NCBI GenBank assembly: GCA_038204465.1 | Contig: JBBRCX010000036.1 | Location: 1-42,788, forward strand | Origin: JBBRCX01 sp038204465 | GTDB lineage: Bacteria > Planctomycetota > Phycisphaerae > Tepidisphaerales > Tepidisphaeraceae | DNA: 42,788 nt | Reading direction: 5' to 3' | Shown: piece after piece, positions 23,854 to 32,874 of the stretch | Layout of the letters: each line of letters opens with the position of its first letter | Numbering within the stretch: the stretch's first letter is position 1 | The notes under the pieces: model-generated | The model's database searches: none | Told to the model about the DNA's origin: nothing | Seen by the model: the letters and a program-made list of their open reading frames with translations, nothing else | Made by a program: the position numbers and the translations under genes

Positions 23854-24579
23854 TCACTCAGCCCCGCAAAGCCTGCGGCGCCGGGGATTGGTCTGGCGTT
23901 CGATAAAGGCCGTCGTATTTCGTAAATGTTCCTGTGGAGCGTTGTCCCAGGAGGAATGCTTATAGACAACCCAGATGATGCAGCGCGACTGATCCGATCG
24001 ATTGGGAGTGCCGGTATGCCAGATCAACGTATTGTTAATCATGCAAGTCCCTGCCGGACCGGTGACCGGCAACATACCAGGAAGCTTACGTGGCAGACCG
24101 TCATCGTCGTTGGCCCACGGCGGTGGAAAGACCTTGCTGTGATGAGTGCCTGGCAGGACAGCGGTCGGGCCCCCATCTTCAGCAAGATCGCTGAGGAAAA
24201 ATGTCAGCCGGATATAATCCTTGCCATCGTGGTGCCACGCCCCACGCGGCGCGGCATGAGGCGGTGTGTAATTGCCGATGGCGCCGCCTAGAAGGGCGAT
24301 CTCTCCTTCGAATACCCGCTCGGCTATCGGGAACACGCTGGGCAAATCCATCAGCTCTTCGAAGGTCGAGTCGAGCTCGAAGATTCGATTCAGATCGATA
24401 GCGGCGGGATGCGCCAGGGAGGTCGAGATGTCCTGGTAGTCCGCGATCAATTTATCGAAGCGCCGGCGCAGCTCCGCCAAGAGGTCCGGCGGTATGGCAT
24501 TGGGAACGACCGTATACCCCAGGTACTTTAATCGCAGGAGGTGCCAGTCCATCAGGTGCTCTGCCGGTATCGGCTGCAT
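23854..24579 (-). CDS. Phytanoyl-CoA dioxygenase (PhyH) family protein 3
   Basis: This third PhyH-type Fe(II)/2-oxoglutarate oxygenase in the window has 241 residues. Iron ligands are visible in WHHDGKDY (His and Asp two apart, about 117-119) and IWHTGTPN (distal His, about 189). A basic tail (RRRR) ends the protein. It is distinct from the two at 3020 and 3774. It lies 35 bases after the restriction gene hsdR on the same strand and may be transcribed by read-through from that operon, though it is unlikely to be part of the restriction system. The substrate is unknown. Confidence 0.83.
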   Translation of the reverse strand: MQPIPAEHLMDWHLLRLKYLGYTVVPNAIPPDLLAELRRRFDKLIADYQDISTSLAHPAAIDLNRIFELDSTFEELMDLPSVFPIAERVFEGEIALLGGAIGNYTPPHAAPRGAWHHDGKDYIRLTFFLSDLAEDGGPTAVLPGTHHSKVFPPPWANDDDGLPRKLPGMLPVTGPAGTCMINNTLIWHTGTPNRSDQSRCIIWVVYKHSSWDNAPQEHLRNTTAFIERQTNPRRRRLCGAE

Positions 24580-24614
24580 GGTGATAGCCCCGTAAAACGA
24601 TTATCTTCCCGCGT

Positions 24615-27600
24615 TTAGGCGTTTCCATTCGCCGTAGAAAGCTCGGCTTGTTTCAGAACCAATTGTGTGGCATCGTCCGAAAGATCAGGCGGATAACCGT
24701 ACTTCGCAAGGAGGCGGCGCACGTTTCGTCGCAAGCCGGCGCGCACGGACTCGCGTTGAGTCCAATCCAGCTTCGGCATCCGCTTGACCATCTCCGACAG
24801 CTCGCGGGCCATCAGCCGGAGCGTGTCCGATTTCATTACTTCCTTCGCTGAGCCGTTCTCGGCCAGGGCATCGTAAAAGGCCGTCTCTTCGCTCGTCAGG
24901 CCCAAGTCCTCGCCGTGCCGCTGAGCATCGCGGAGGTGTCTGGCGAGGTCGATCAGTCGGGCGATCATCTCTGCGGTGGATACCGCCTTGTTCGTGTACC
25001 GGAGCATCGCGTCTTCGAGTGCCTCGCGAAACTTCTTGCTTTGGACCAGATTTGTGCGTTCGGTAACGCGGATTTGATCGGCAAGGAGCTTGCGCAGCGT
25101 TTCAAGCGCTAGATTCTTCTGCTCCAGGGCGGACACTCTCGATAGGAATTTATCCGAGAGAATGTCGAGTCGTGCTTCCTCCAGTCCGGCTGCGGCGAAC
25201 AGGTCTATTACCTGACCCGCATCAACGGCGCCACCGATGACCTGTCGTACGGCCGCGTCGATGTCGCGGCTGCGTGCCCGCCCACCGCCGTCCGACTCAT
25301 CCGCCAGCCGCTTGCGAATCATCGCGACAACACGCTGGTAGAACGCCAGATGATCAACCACCGCCTCTGTTTCTGGCCTTGGCACGGCCAGGGCAAACGC
25401 CGCGGCAAGCTCTTTCACCATCGTCCGCAGTCGCGTCCAGCCATCCGTCTGAGCGAAGACGTGATCGACGGCCTGCACGTAGACACGCAGCACCCGTTGT
25501 GGATCAGCACCAAGGGCCGCTTCGTAATCGAAGCCGTGAAAGAACGATCGCAGCTTCTCGAATGAAGCTTGCATCGCCGGCACGGCCTCATCCTGCACCT
25601 GCCGCACGGCCTCCCCGGTTCCGCCGGCGTGGGTATACGTCGCCAGGGCGTCGGCAAGCTCGTCTGCCAGCCCCAGCATGTCCACGATCAGCCCGCCCGG
25701 TTTTTCGCCATAGACACGATTCACGCGCGCGATCGCCTGCATCAGGTTGTGCCCGGCCAGCGGCTTGTCGATGTACATCGTGTGCGCCGGCGGGCAGTCA
25801 AAGCCAGTCAGCCACATGTCGCACACGATGGCGATCCGAAAGTCGTCGGCCGGGTCTTTGAAACGACCTGCCAACTGCTTACGGGCAGCCTTAGTTCGGA
25901 CGTGACTGAGGATGGGGTCTTGGTCGGCGGCGTTGCCGGTGATAACCACCTTCATCATGCCGCGTGCATCATCGAGATCGTGCCAAGCTGGACGAATCGC
26001 CTTGATCGCCTCATACAATCGCGCGGCAATGTCGCGGCTCATGGCGACGATCATCGCCTTACCTTCCATCGCGGCGCGGCGTTTTTCCCAATGCTCGACC
26101 ATAAATGCGGCAAGTCGCGCGATGCGCTCCGGCGCGCCAACCAGTGCCTCCAGTGGAATGCGGATGTTGTCCTGCGGATCGGCACCCGATCGATCGGCCG
26201 CGGCTGCTTGCTCTAGTTCCTGCTCGGCAGCCGCCGCCCCGGCATCGTCCACGGTCAGCTTCACGATCCGCGATTCGTAATACAGCGGCTTGGTCGCCCC
26301 GTCATCCACCGCCTGGCGAATGTCGTACACGTCCGAATACTCGCCGAAAACGTGAATCGTGTTCCTATCGTCCCGTTCTAACGGAGTCCCGGTGAAGCCG
26401 ATGAACGTCGCATTTGGCAGCGCCTCGCGCATCCACCGCGCCCCACCTTCAACGAATCCGTACTGGCTTCGGTGAGCTTCGTCCGCGATGACTACGATGT
26501 TGGCGCGCTGCGAAATCGCCCCGTGCGCTTCCGTGAACTTGTGAATCGTCGTGAAGACGACCCCGCCAGCGGCACGGTCAAGCATCGCCTCCAAATGCTC
26601 ACGACTCTCTGCCTGGACCGGGTCTTGCCGTAATAGTGCCCGGCCCATCGCAAACGTACCGAAAAGCTGGTCGTCCAAATCGTTCCGATCCGTCACCACG
26701 ACGATTGTTGGATTGGCCATGATCGGCTCGCGGATGAGCGCGCCCGCCAGCATAAGCATGGTGAGTGATTTGCCTGATCCCTGTGTGTGCCACACGACAC
26801 CCCCGCGCGCGTCGCCCTTACCGATCGGCGGCCGCAGCGCGCCCAGTACGCTCGCCCGCGACTTGCGAATCGCCCGAAACTGATGATACCCCGCGATCTT
26901 CTTGGCGATCTCTCCCCGTTCATCTTCCTCAAAGGTGACGCACGTCCGCAGGTAATCGAGTAGCGCTGTCGGCTCAAACAACCCACGAATCAGCGCCTCC
27001 AGTGTTGGCTTGCCCCCCTCCGCTGGCCTCCAGGGCATGAACCGGTCATGCCCGCTCGTGGTAGAGCCTACGCGCGTCAGCAGTCCGTCCGACACCACTA
27101 GCAGCAAGTTGGGCACGAAAAAGTCCGGCGCGGTCCGCATGTACCGGCTCGTCTGGTCAATCGCCATGCCCAGATCGGCTTGCGTATCCGTTGGGTCTTT
27201 CAATTCGATGACGGCGAGCGGCAGCCCATTCAGGAATACCGTCAGGTCCGGGCGGATCGGCTTGCCCGACGGACCAACGACAATCAGTTGACGGACCACC
27301 AGCAGGTCGTTGTTGCGAGGGTTGTCAAAGTCCACCAGCCGCGCGCGCCCGCCGCGCGTCTCGCCGGTCGCCGAGTCCTTGTATTCGACCTCCACGCCAT
27401 CGGTCAGCAACGAATGAAACCACCGGTTGTTCTGAACGAGCGTCGGATGCGGGGGCCGGGAAAGCGTTCGGACAACCTGCTCACACTCAACCTGTGGCAA
27501 CGTCGGATTCAGGCGGTGCAGCGCGGCCACAAGCCGACCTTCAAGGATGAATCGGGTGAAGTCTGCGCGCTCGCCGGCGTCGTCGACGTCCGCGCCGCGC

Positions 27601-27674
27601 TTGGTCGCAATCCCAAGAGCGCCGAAGTAAGCGGATGCGACATCCTCGACCAACTGCTCGGTAGGTGTCGTCAT
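24615..27674 (-). CDS. hsdR: Type I restriction enzyme, R (endonuclease/translocase) subunit
   Basis: HsdR cuts unmodified DNA after ATP-driven translocation. The 1019-residue protein has the N-terminal PD-(D/E)XK nuclease motif (Asp143 in RPDLTVF and E157-L-K159 in VIELKD), helicase motif I HTQGSGKS (296-303), the DEAH box (398-401), a TAT/GTP block (GFTGTPLE), and a C-terminal helical region for complex assembly. The ATG at 27674 overlaps the hsdS stop (ATGA) and has GGAAGGAGT just upstream; a longer frame to 27773 lies inside hsdS. All key residues look intact, so the enzyme is probably active. Confidence 0.94.
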   Translation of the reverse strand: MTTPTEQLVEDVASAYFGALGIATKRGADVDDAGERADFTRFILEGRLVAALHRLNPTLPQVECEQVVRTLSRPPHPTLVQNNRWFHSLLTDGVEVEYKDSATGETRGGRARLVDFDNPRNNDLLVVRQLIVVGPSGKPIRPDLTVFLNGLPLAVIELKDPTDTQADLGMAIDQTSRYMRTAPDFFVPNLLLVVSDGLLTRVGSTTSGHDRFMPWRPAEGGKPTLEALIRGLFEPTALLDYLRTCVTFEEDERGEIAKKIAGYHQFRAIRKSRASVLGALRPPIGKGDARGGVVWHTQGSGKSLTMLMLAGALIREPIMANPTIVVVTDRNDLDDQLFGTFAMGRALLRQDPVQAESREHLEAMLDRAAGGVVFTTIHKFTEAHGAISQRANIVVIADEAHRSQYGFVEGGARWMREALPNATFIGFTGTPLERDDRNTIHVFGEYSDVYDIRQAVDDGATKPLYYESRIVKLTVDDAGAAAAEQELEQAAAADRSGADPQDNIRIPLEALVGAPERIARLAAFMVEHWEKRRAAMEGKAMIVAMSRDIAARLYEAIKAIRPAWHDLDDARGMMKVVITGNAADQDPILSHVRTKAARKQLAGRFKDPADDFRIAIVCDMWLTGFDCPPAHTMYIDKPLAGHNLMQAIARVNRVYGEKPGGLIVDMLGLADELADALATYTHAGGTGEAVRQVQDEAVPAMQASFEKLRSFFHGFDYEAALGADPQRVLRVYVQAVDHVFAQTDGWTRLRTMVKELAAAFALAVPRPETEAVVDHLAFYQRVVAMIRKRLADESDGGGRARSRDIDAAVRQVIGGAVDAGQVIDLFAAAGLEEARLDILSDKFLSRVSALEQKNLALETLRKLLADQIRVTERTNLVQSKKFREALEDAMLRYTNKAVSTAEMIARLIDLARHLRDAQRHGEDLGLTSEETAFYDALAENGSAKEVMKSDTLRLMARELSEMVKRMPKLDWTQRESVRAGLRRNVRRLLAKYGYPPDLSDDATQLVLKQAELSTANGNA

Positions 27675-29620
27675 GGTGACTCCTTCCGATCGGGGAGCAA
27701 CCGCTCCAATTCTGCCAGTGCCTTCGCGATGTTCTGGTCGGAGAAGATTGCACGGTCGAGCTTCGGCGCCCACTCTGGTTCGTTCGCGATCAAATCGCGA
27801 AGCGCTTGTGTGTTGACGGACTGGACGCGATCCATCAAATCGAGAGCGGCAAAATCAACGGTGGCTAACAGCTCCAAATCGTCATTCTTCTTGAAGCGGA
27901 ATTGAGCCACCGCCCAGTCAATCGCGCCCTGGAATCCGTACCGCGACAGATACTGATCGATTGCACCGATCTTGTCGCCAGCGATGAGGCCGGAGAGCTT
28001 TCCTGACTGGCACGGTTGCACATATCCGTTGGCCAGCGCGATCTTTTCAGGCCCTTGGTACTTCGCCCATGGGCTGTACGGGCCTGCGGCCTTCTTGAGG
28101 TACTGCTGACGAACGTCGTGCTCCGCCTTACGGTGGACGAAGTAGGCGATCTTGTTGTAGCGTTTACGACCGAGTGGATATAGCGGCGTTGCTACGGCAC
28201 GTACCAACGCAGCGATGAGGATTGCTTCCTTGAATTCATCCGTCGCCTTGCGCGCTGGCTTCGCAGTCGCTTCCTGTCCGACTGGAGCAATGACTGAGGA
28301 TTTAGTCGTCCCTACTCCCACGCGCACCTCGCCCGACAACAGCCTCGGCAGCAGATAGTCCCGTAGCTCGGAGAGTTTGCGGGATTCGTTCATCGCCGCG
28401 CGGATTCTCTGAAAGAGCGGCGCGACGATCTCAGCGAATGCGATGGCGACGCGCGCGTCCGGGACGGCAATCCGATAATGCTCCAGTGCCGACGCCGCCA
28501 CGCGCTGTCGTCCGCTCGTGCCGGTCATGTTCCGAATCGCGAAATCCCGAAATGTAGTTGTGCGCGCCAGACAGTACGCGAACAATTCCGGAAGCGGTGG
28601 CTTGGGGCGCAACACGATGTACTCGGTCGATCCCCATGCCACCTCGCCGTCGGTCAGGAAATCCACAAACGCCGTCTTCCCATTCTCCAGGCACGGCGTG
28701 ATTCGCGCCACCAGTGTATCGCCGTTAATGAACCTCATTCCTGATCCACACCGCCGCTGCTCCCAGACTTCTGGCGCATGTCCCTGCATGGGCATGTTCT
28801 TCATGTCCAGATATGGAGCTACCTGACCCTTGGCCAGACGGCGCGGTGGATTCACCTCGAATGCTTCGGCGACCGAGCGCACAGGCCACCCCTCCGGCAC
28901 CGGGCCGAACTCCGACTCGACCAAGCGCGTGGGAAGAGCACCGAAGGCGGCGGGCATGCCGGGGAAGTTTTGGGCGCCGGCGGCCTTGGCCTTCACCGGC
29001 TCGAAGTCCACGAACCATGCCTCAAAAATCGCTCGCGCAAGTTTCTCCAACGCACGGCTCGTCCGCCGGTTCTGTTCGATTTTGTCGTCCATCGAACTAA
29101 GGACGCCGGCGATGGCGCGTTGCCAATCAATCGGAGGCAGCAGGATCTCCATCCGCCGTTGGTCGGAAAGGCTGACGTAGTCGGCCATATCAGTCTGGCC
29201 CTTCACGCCTGCCATCTGCTGTCGGAACTCGCGACCGCACATCCAGTAGTACAGCCACCGGTCATCGATCAGATTGGGGTCGAGCGTGCGCCAGTAGCAG
29301 AGTTGCGGTGCGTAGACGAAGCGAGGTGTGCTTGCTCGTACATACGCCAAGCGACCGACGGTACCCTTTGAAGTGAAGACAACATCACCCGGCTGACTAA
29401 TCTTTTCCCCGACCTTCGCCAAATCCGCTTCGGGAAAATGATCGGCATCCTCGAATTGGAATCCGTCGTTGATGTTCCCAGCGCGAGCGAAAGGAAGTCC
29501 AGCGTCTGCTAGCTCCGAGTTCTTCGCTCGATACCCATCACCGATCGACAGCTTACCTTCGGCGATCAAATCGCCAGTGACATAATGCGTCCAGCCATGT
29601 CCATTGCTGGCTTCCGTCAT
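27671..29620 (-). CDS. hsdS: Type I restriction specificity subunit HsdS with extra C-terminal domain
   Basis: HsdS recognises the split target sequence. Residues 1-165 are target domain 1, 166-215 the first conserved helix (SSMDDKIEQNRR then the FVDFEP block), 240-400 target domain 2, and 400-435 the second helix (MNESRKLSELRDYLLPRLLSGEV), where a normal HsdS ends. The protein continues for about 190 more residues (462-649; DNA 27674-28237) after a flexible linker. This extension is alpha-helical, with GRKRYNKIAYFVHRK (484-498) and AAGPYSPWAKY (511-521), a pattern loosely like Panacea/DUF4065 antitoxin-type domains. It overlaps hsdM and hsdR by four bases each. The frame is unbroken, so the fusion is real in this assembly. 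Confidence 0.9.
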   Translation of the reverse strand: MTEASNGHGWTHYVTGDLIAEGKLSIGDGYRAKNSELADAGLPFARAGNINDGFQFEDADHFPEADLAKVGEKISQPGDVVFTSKGTVGRLAYVRASTPRFVYAPQLCYWRTLDPNLIDDRWLYYWMCGREFRQQMAGVKGQTDMADYVSLSDQRRMEILLPPIDWQRAIAGVLSSMDDKIEQNRRTSRALEKLARAIFEAWFVDFEPVKAKAAGAQNFPGMPAAFGALPTRLVESEFGPVPEGWPVRSVAEAFEVNPPRRLAKGQVAPYLDMKNMPMQGHAPEVWEQRRCGSGMRFINGDTLVARITPCLENGKTAFVDFLTDGEVAWGSTEYIVLRPKPPLPELFAYCLARTTTFRDFAIRNMTGTSGRQRVAASALEHYRIAVPDARVAIAFAEIVAPLFQRIRAAMNESRKLSELRDYLLPRLLSGEVRVGVGTTKSSVIAPVGQEATAKPARKATDEFKEAILIAALVRAVATPLYPLGRKRYNKIAYFVHRKAEHDVRQQYLKKAAGPYSPWAKYQGPEKIALANGYVQPCQSGKLSGLIAGDKIGAIDQYLSRYGFQGAIDWAVAQFRFKKNDDLELLATVDFAALDLMDRVQSVNTQALRDLIANEPEWAPKLDRAIFSDQNIAKALAELERLLPDRKESP

Positions 29621-31317
29621 CTCTCTACTCCAGCATCATCGACCTTTCCCAATTGCTCCCGAATCATCGCCGTCAGCCGCTCGCCCTCTGCGAAGTATTC
29701 CTCCAACTCCGCCAGCAGGCGGGGGTATTTTTCAGCGAATGGCTCGCCGTCGTCTTCCTGTTCCTCAGCGCCGACGTAGCGTCCCGGCGTGAGCACGAAC
29801 CCATGCTTAGCGATGTCCGCAATTTTCCCGGCCTTGCAGAAGCCGGGGATGTCGCGGTACGCCCACTCGCCGTGTTGCTTGGCGTCCCACCACTTCGGCA
29901 CAGGCTCGCCGCGCCATTGGCGGAAGGCGTAGACGATGCGGCCGATGTCGCTGGTCGGCTGCGGATCGCCCATAGCATCGGCAAGAAGGGTCTCCCCGTC
30001 GCTGCCGCCTGTAAGGACGCGGAGGGTGCGGGTCTGCATAGTGCCGAGCTTGCGCGCGTCGATGAAAAGCGTCTCGCCCTTGCGCCCGTTCGGTCGATGC
30101 GGGGCCTTGTGCGGCAGGTTCTTTCCCGTCTTGTCGCGGCTGAGGAACCAGAGGCAGACGGGAATACCGGTAGTGTAGAAGAGCTGCGGCGGCAAGGCGA
30201 CGATGGCGTCCACCAGATCGGCCTCGACGATCTTGCGGCGGATTTCGCCTTCGCCACCTGTGTTGGACGATAGCGAGCCATTGGCCATGACAAAGCCCGC
30301 GACGCCACCGCCACGCCCGTTCGGCGGCGCCAAGTGGTGGATGAAGTGTTGAATCCAGGCGTAGTTTGCATTTCCCACCGGCGGCGCGCCGAAGCGCCAG
30401 CGCACGTCGTCGCGCAGCAGTTCGCCGGACCACTCGCTGACGTTGAACGGCGGATTGGCGAGAATGTAGTCGGCCTTCAGATCGGGGTGGAGGTTGCGGA
30501 GAAACGTGTCGGCCGGCTGCGGGCCGAGGTTGGCTTCTATGCTGTGGATCGCCAGGTTCATGTGAGCCAGGCGCCACGTTGTCGGGTTGGACTCCTGACC
30601 GAAGATGGAGATATTGCGCCTGTCGCCGTGCGCTTCAACAAACTCTTCGGACTGAACGAACATGCCGCCAGAACCGCAACACGGGTCGTACACGCGCCCG
30701 TCGTAGGGTTCGAGCATTTCGACGAGCAGCCGTACAACGCAACGCGGCGTGTAAAACTCGCCGCCCAACTTGCCCTCAGCTTGAGCGAATTTGCCGAGGA
30801 AATACTCGTACACGCGGCCGAGGGTGTCGCGCGCCCTGCTTCGGTCACCCTTGAAGCCGATGTTGGCGATCAGATCAATCAGGCCCTTGAGCTTGACCGG
30901 CTCGATGCCGCGCCGCGCGTAGTCGCGCGGAAGCTTTGACTTGAGGTTCGGGTTATCTCGCTCGACGGCAAGGATCGCGTCGTCAATGAGCTTTGCGATG
31001 TCAGGGCGCGCGGCCTGGTTCTGAAGGTTGGGCCATCGCGCTTCGGGCGGCACCCAGAAAACGCGCTCGGCGGTGTATTCGTCCCGGTTTTCCAGAAGTC
31101 TTTCGAGTTGCTCGCCCTTAATGCCGTCGGCTTCAAGTTCAGTTTTCAGCTCGTCGCGCCGAGACTCAAACGAATCGGAGATGTATTTGAGAAAGAGCAG
31201 GCCAAGAACGACGTGCTTGTATTCCGCGGCATCGACCTGACCGCGTAGCTGGTCGGCCGCCTTCCAGAGCGTGTCGGCGTAGTCGAGATCGGAGTTGTGG
31301 TTCTGGTCATTCGCCAT
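29617..31317 (-). CDS. hsdM: Type I restriction-modification DNA methyltransferase subunit
   Basis: HsdM methylates adenine N6 in the target sequence using SAM. The 566-residue protein has the N-terminal HsdM helical domain (WKAADQLRG, about 18-26; LLFLKYISD, about 40-48), the SAM motif DPCCGSGGMF (211-220), the catalytic NPPF (288-291), and YTPRCVVRLLVEML upstream of motif I. The ATG at 31317 has GGAGGA about 9 bases upstream. It is the first gene of the hsdM-hsdS-hsdR operon, all with four-base overlaps. No anti-restriction or additional defence gene is directly inside the operon. Confidence 0.94.
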   Translation of the reverse strand: MANDQNHNSDLDYADTLWKAADQLRGQVDAAEYKHVVLGLLFLKYISDSFESRRDELKTELEADGIKGEQLERLLENRDEYTAERVFWVPPEARWPNLQNQAARPDIAKLIDDAILAVERDNPNLKSKLPRDYARRGIEPVKLKGLIDLIANIGFKGDRSRARDTLGRVYEYFLGKFAQAEGKLGGEFYTPRCVVRLLVEMLEPYDGRVYDPCCGSGGMFVQSEEFVEAHGDRRNISIFGQESNPTTWRLAHMNLAIHSIEANLGPQPADTFLRNLHPDLKADYILANPPFNVSEWSGELLRDDVRWRFGAPPVGNANYAWIQHFIHHLAPPNGRGGGVAGFVMANGSLSSNTGGEGEIRRKIVEADLVDAIVALPPQLFYTTGIPVCLWFLSRDKTGKNLPHKAPHRPNGRKGETLFIDARKLGTMQTRTLRVLTGGSDGETLLADAMGDPQPTSDIGRIVYAFRQWRGEPVPKWWDAKQHGEWAYRDIPGFCKAGKIADIAKHGFVLTPGRYVGAEEQEDDGEPFAEKYPRLLAELEEYFAEGERLTAMIREQLGKVDDAGVER

Positions 31318-31570
31318 CCGCGCATATCCTCCGCTTTGTCAACCGCCGCCGCCGAGGCGCGGGTCACATTTACTTCTGTGACCGCCAATGGCGGCGACAG
31401 GTCCATCGGCGTGCCCCTCTCGCAGTTTGGGAACACGAAGCGGCGGCGTCCGAATTTGGCGAGGGACTCGTGAGCAGTTTCTGGCAACCGCAGTCAACTG
31501 TAAAGAATGCGTCGCCGCTATCACGCGCCGTTACGTTTGTTCGGGTTGCGTTCGAAATTCATCGCTGGCA

Positions 31571-31788
31571 CGGGTTGGATCGGGAGTGGCGGGGGGATGG
31601 CGGGAGGTGGCGGGTGGGCGGTGGACGGATGGGGCGCGGGCGGGGTGCGGGCGGCGGGGAGATGGGTGGGTTATGGGCCGGGTATGGATGGCTGATGGGG
31701 GTGGATTGGGGTGGGGATGGTCGGGCGATGGTCGGTGGATGGAGTCGAGATGGGTTTTTGAAGGGGAAACGCGGGTTTTTGATTTGCG
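31571..31788 (+). repeat. G-rich degenerate repeat element A
   Basis: Between hsdM and the Anbu gene, 31571-31749 is a long G-rich stretch of imperfect GGATGG-type units on the plus strand. It contains two canonical four-run G-quadruplex patterns (31591-31618 and 31697-31725). It ends in a T-rich block (31750-31788, starting ATGGGTTTTTG). The same design, with shared words such as GGATGGTCG and GATGGGGCG, occurs on the minus strand at 42236-42440 (element B). Its end touches the stop codon of the Anbu gene. The remainder of this gap (31318-31570) shows no gene. Confidence 0.6.
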
Positions 31789-32694
31789 TCACCTTTCGGT
31801 GGCGTCGTGGGGATGGCGGGTGTCGGTGTGAGGCGCTTCGGTTGGAGGGCGGTCGGGGGTGTTCATCTGGGGTTGGAGCTCGGCGCCTTCGGCGCCGGGG
31901 CGCTCGACGAGCTCGATGCTTCGCTCTTCGGGGGCGGCCGGTTCACCGGCTGCGCCGGGGGCCGGGGCTTTGCGGAAGCGGAGCTCGGGGAGGCGCATGA
32001 CGGCCTGGCGGAGGGCCTGCTGCCAGCGGAGGCGGATCTTGGCGAGGTCGGAGTCGTCTTCGGAGAAACGGCGCTGGCGGGTGATCTCCAGCTCGTCGGT
32101 CGAGTAGACCAGCAGGTCGATGGGGGGGCCGACGGTTACGTTGGACTTCATCGTTGAGTCGAGCGAGAGCAGGGCGTACTTGGCGGCTTCCTCGAGCGTG
32201 GTTCGATCGAAGCGGATGCCGCGGTCGAGGATGGGGCGGCCATATTTTGTCTCGCCGAGCTGCAGGTAGGGCGAGTCCTCGGTCGCCTGCAGCGGGTTGC
32301 CCTGCGGATAGACGAGAATGAGCGTGGGTGGCTCGCCCTTCACCTGTCCGCCGAGGAGAAAGTGGACGTTGAACTTGTAGTCGTCGCGCTCGAGCGCGGC
32401 GCGGTCGATGTCGGACACTTTGCGCACCTGATCGCCGATGATCCGGGCGGCGTCGTAGAGCGACGGCGTCTGCGCGAGGCCCTTGCCGGCCTCGAAGTCG
32501 CGGCGGAGCAGCGTGAGGATGGATTGCGTGAGCGAGAGGCTGCCGCTGGCAAGGACGACGAAGACGCGCTCGCCGGGCTGGACGAAGGTGTGCATCTTGC
32601 GGCAGATGTTGACCTGGTCGTAACCCGCGTTGGTGCGCGAGTCTGACGCCATGACCACGCCATACTTTGTCACGATTCCCAGGCAGTAGGTCAT
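31789..32694 (-). CDS. Anbu-type proteasome-like protease
   Basis: The 301-residue protein belongs to the ancestral beta-subunit (Anbu, COG3484) family, which forms proteasome-related assemblies. The start MTYCLGI puts Thr2 at the active-site position, with Asp18 (ASDSRTNAG) and Lys33 (CRKMH) as the matching catalytic residues, and DSTMKSNVTVGPPIDL (179-193) is the family's C-terminal core. Residues about 242-301 form a Pro/Ala/Glu/Thr-rich tail, probably disordered and unlike the compact end of typical members. Anbu genes are commonly linked to transglutaminase, alpha-E and circularly permuted ATP-grasp genes, as here. It is divergent from the first transglutaminase gene. Confidence 0.9.
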   Translation of the reverse strand: MTYCLGIVTKYGVVMASDSRTNAGYDQVNICRKMHTFVQPGERVFVVLASGSLSLTQSILTLLRRDFEAGKGLAQTPSLYDAARIIGDQVRKVSDIDRAALERDDYKFNVHFLLGGQVKGEPPTLILVYPQGNPLQATEDSPYLQLGETKYGRPILDRGIRFDRTTLEEAAKYALLSLDSTMKSNVTVGPPIDLLVYSTDELEITRQRRFSEDDSDLAKIRLRWQQALRQAVMRLPELRFRKAPAPGAAGEPAAPEERSIELVERPGAEGAELQPQMNTPDRPPTEAPHTDTRHPHDATER

Positions 32695-32794
32695 GCCGCT
32701 CGTTTCCTTTCGCAGCCGTTAGCCTTCCGGGCGAACGGCTTGTCATGGTAGCAAAGCGGGCGGGGGGTGCCAGTGGGGCGCGACACGCGGATGA

Positions 32795-32822
32795 TTGACC
32801 CCGCGGGGTGAGGCGATAGGCT
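32795..32822 (+). promoter_or_regulatory. Predicted promoter of transglutaminase-like gene 1
   Basis: TTGACC at 32795-32800 and TAGGCT at 32817-32822 are spaced by 16 bases, upstream of the ATG at 32875. This lies in the 180-base gap shared with the divergent Anbu gene. Confidence 0.3.
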
Positions 32823-32874
32823 AAAACCTCGGGAATCATCTCAACGCCGCTGTTCTCGCGCCATCAGTGATCCC

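Noticed and set aside
24615..31317. Restriction operon as part of a phage or integrative element
   Set aside because: No integrase, attachment repeats or tRNA gene flank it. It reads slightly lower in GC by eye, but this alone does not prove transfer.
31318..31570. Possible promoter of hsdM with TTGACA near 31335
   Set aside because: The box lies too close to the start codon to leave room for a -10 element and leader.
31470..32000. Plus-strand frame with Gly/Trp/Arg-rich low-complexity product
   Set aside because: The product arises from the G-rich array of element A and overlaps the end of the Anbu gene on the other strand; no motif.
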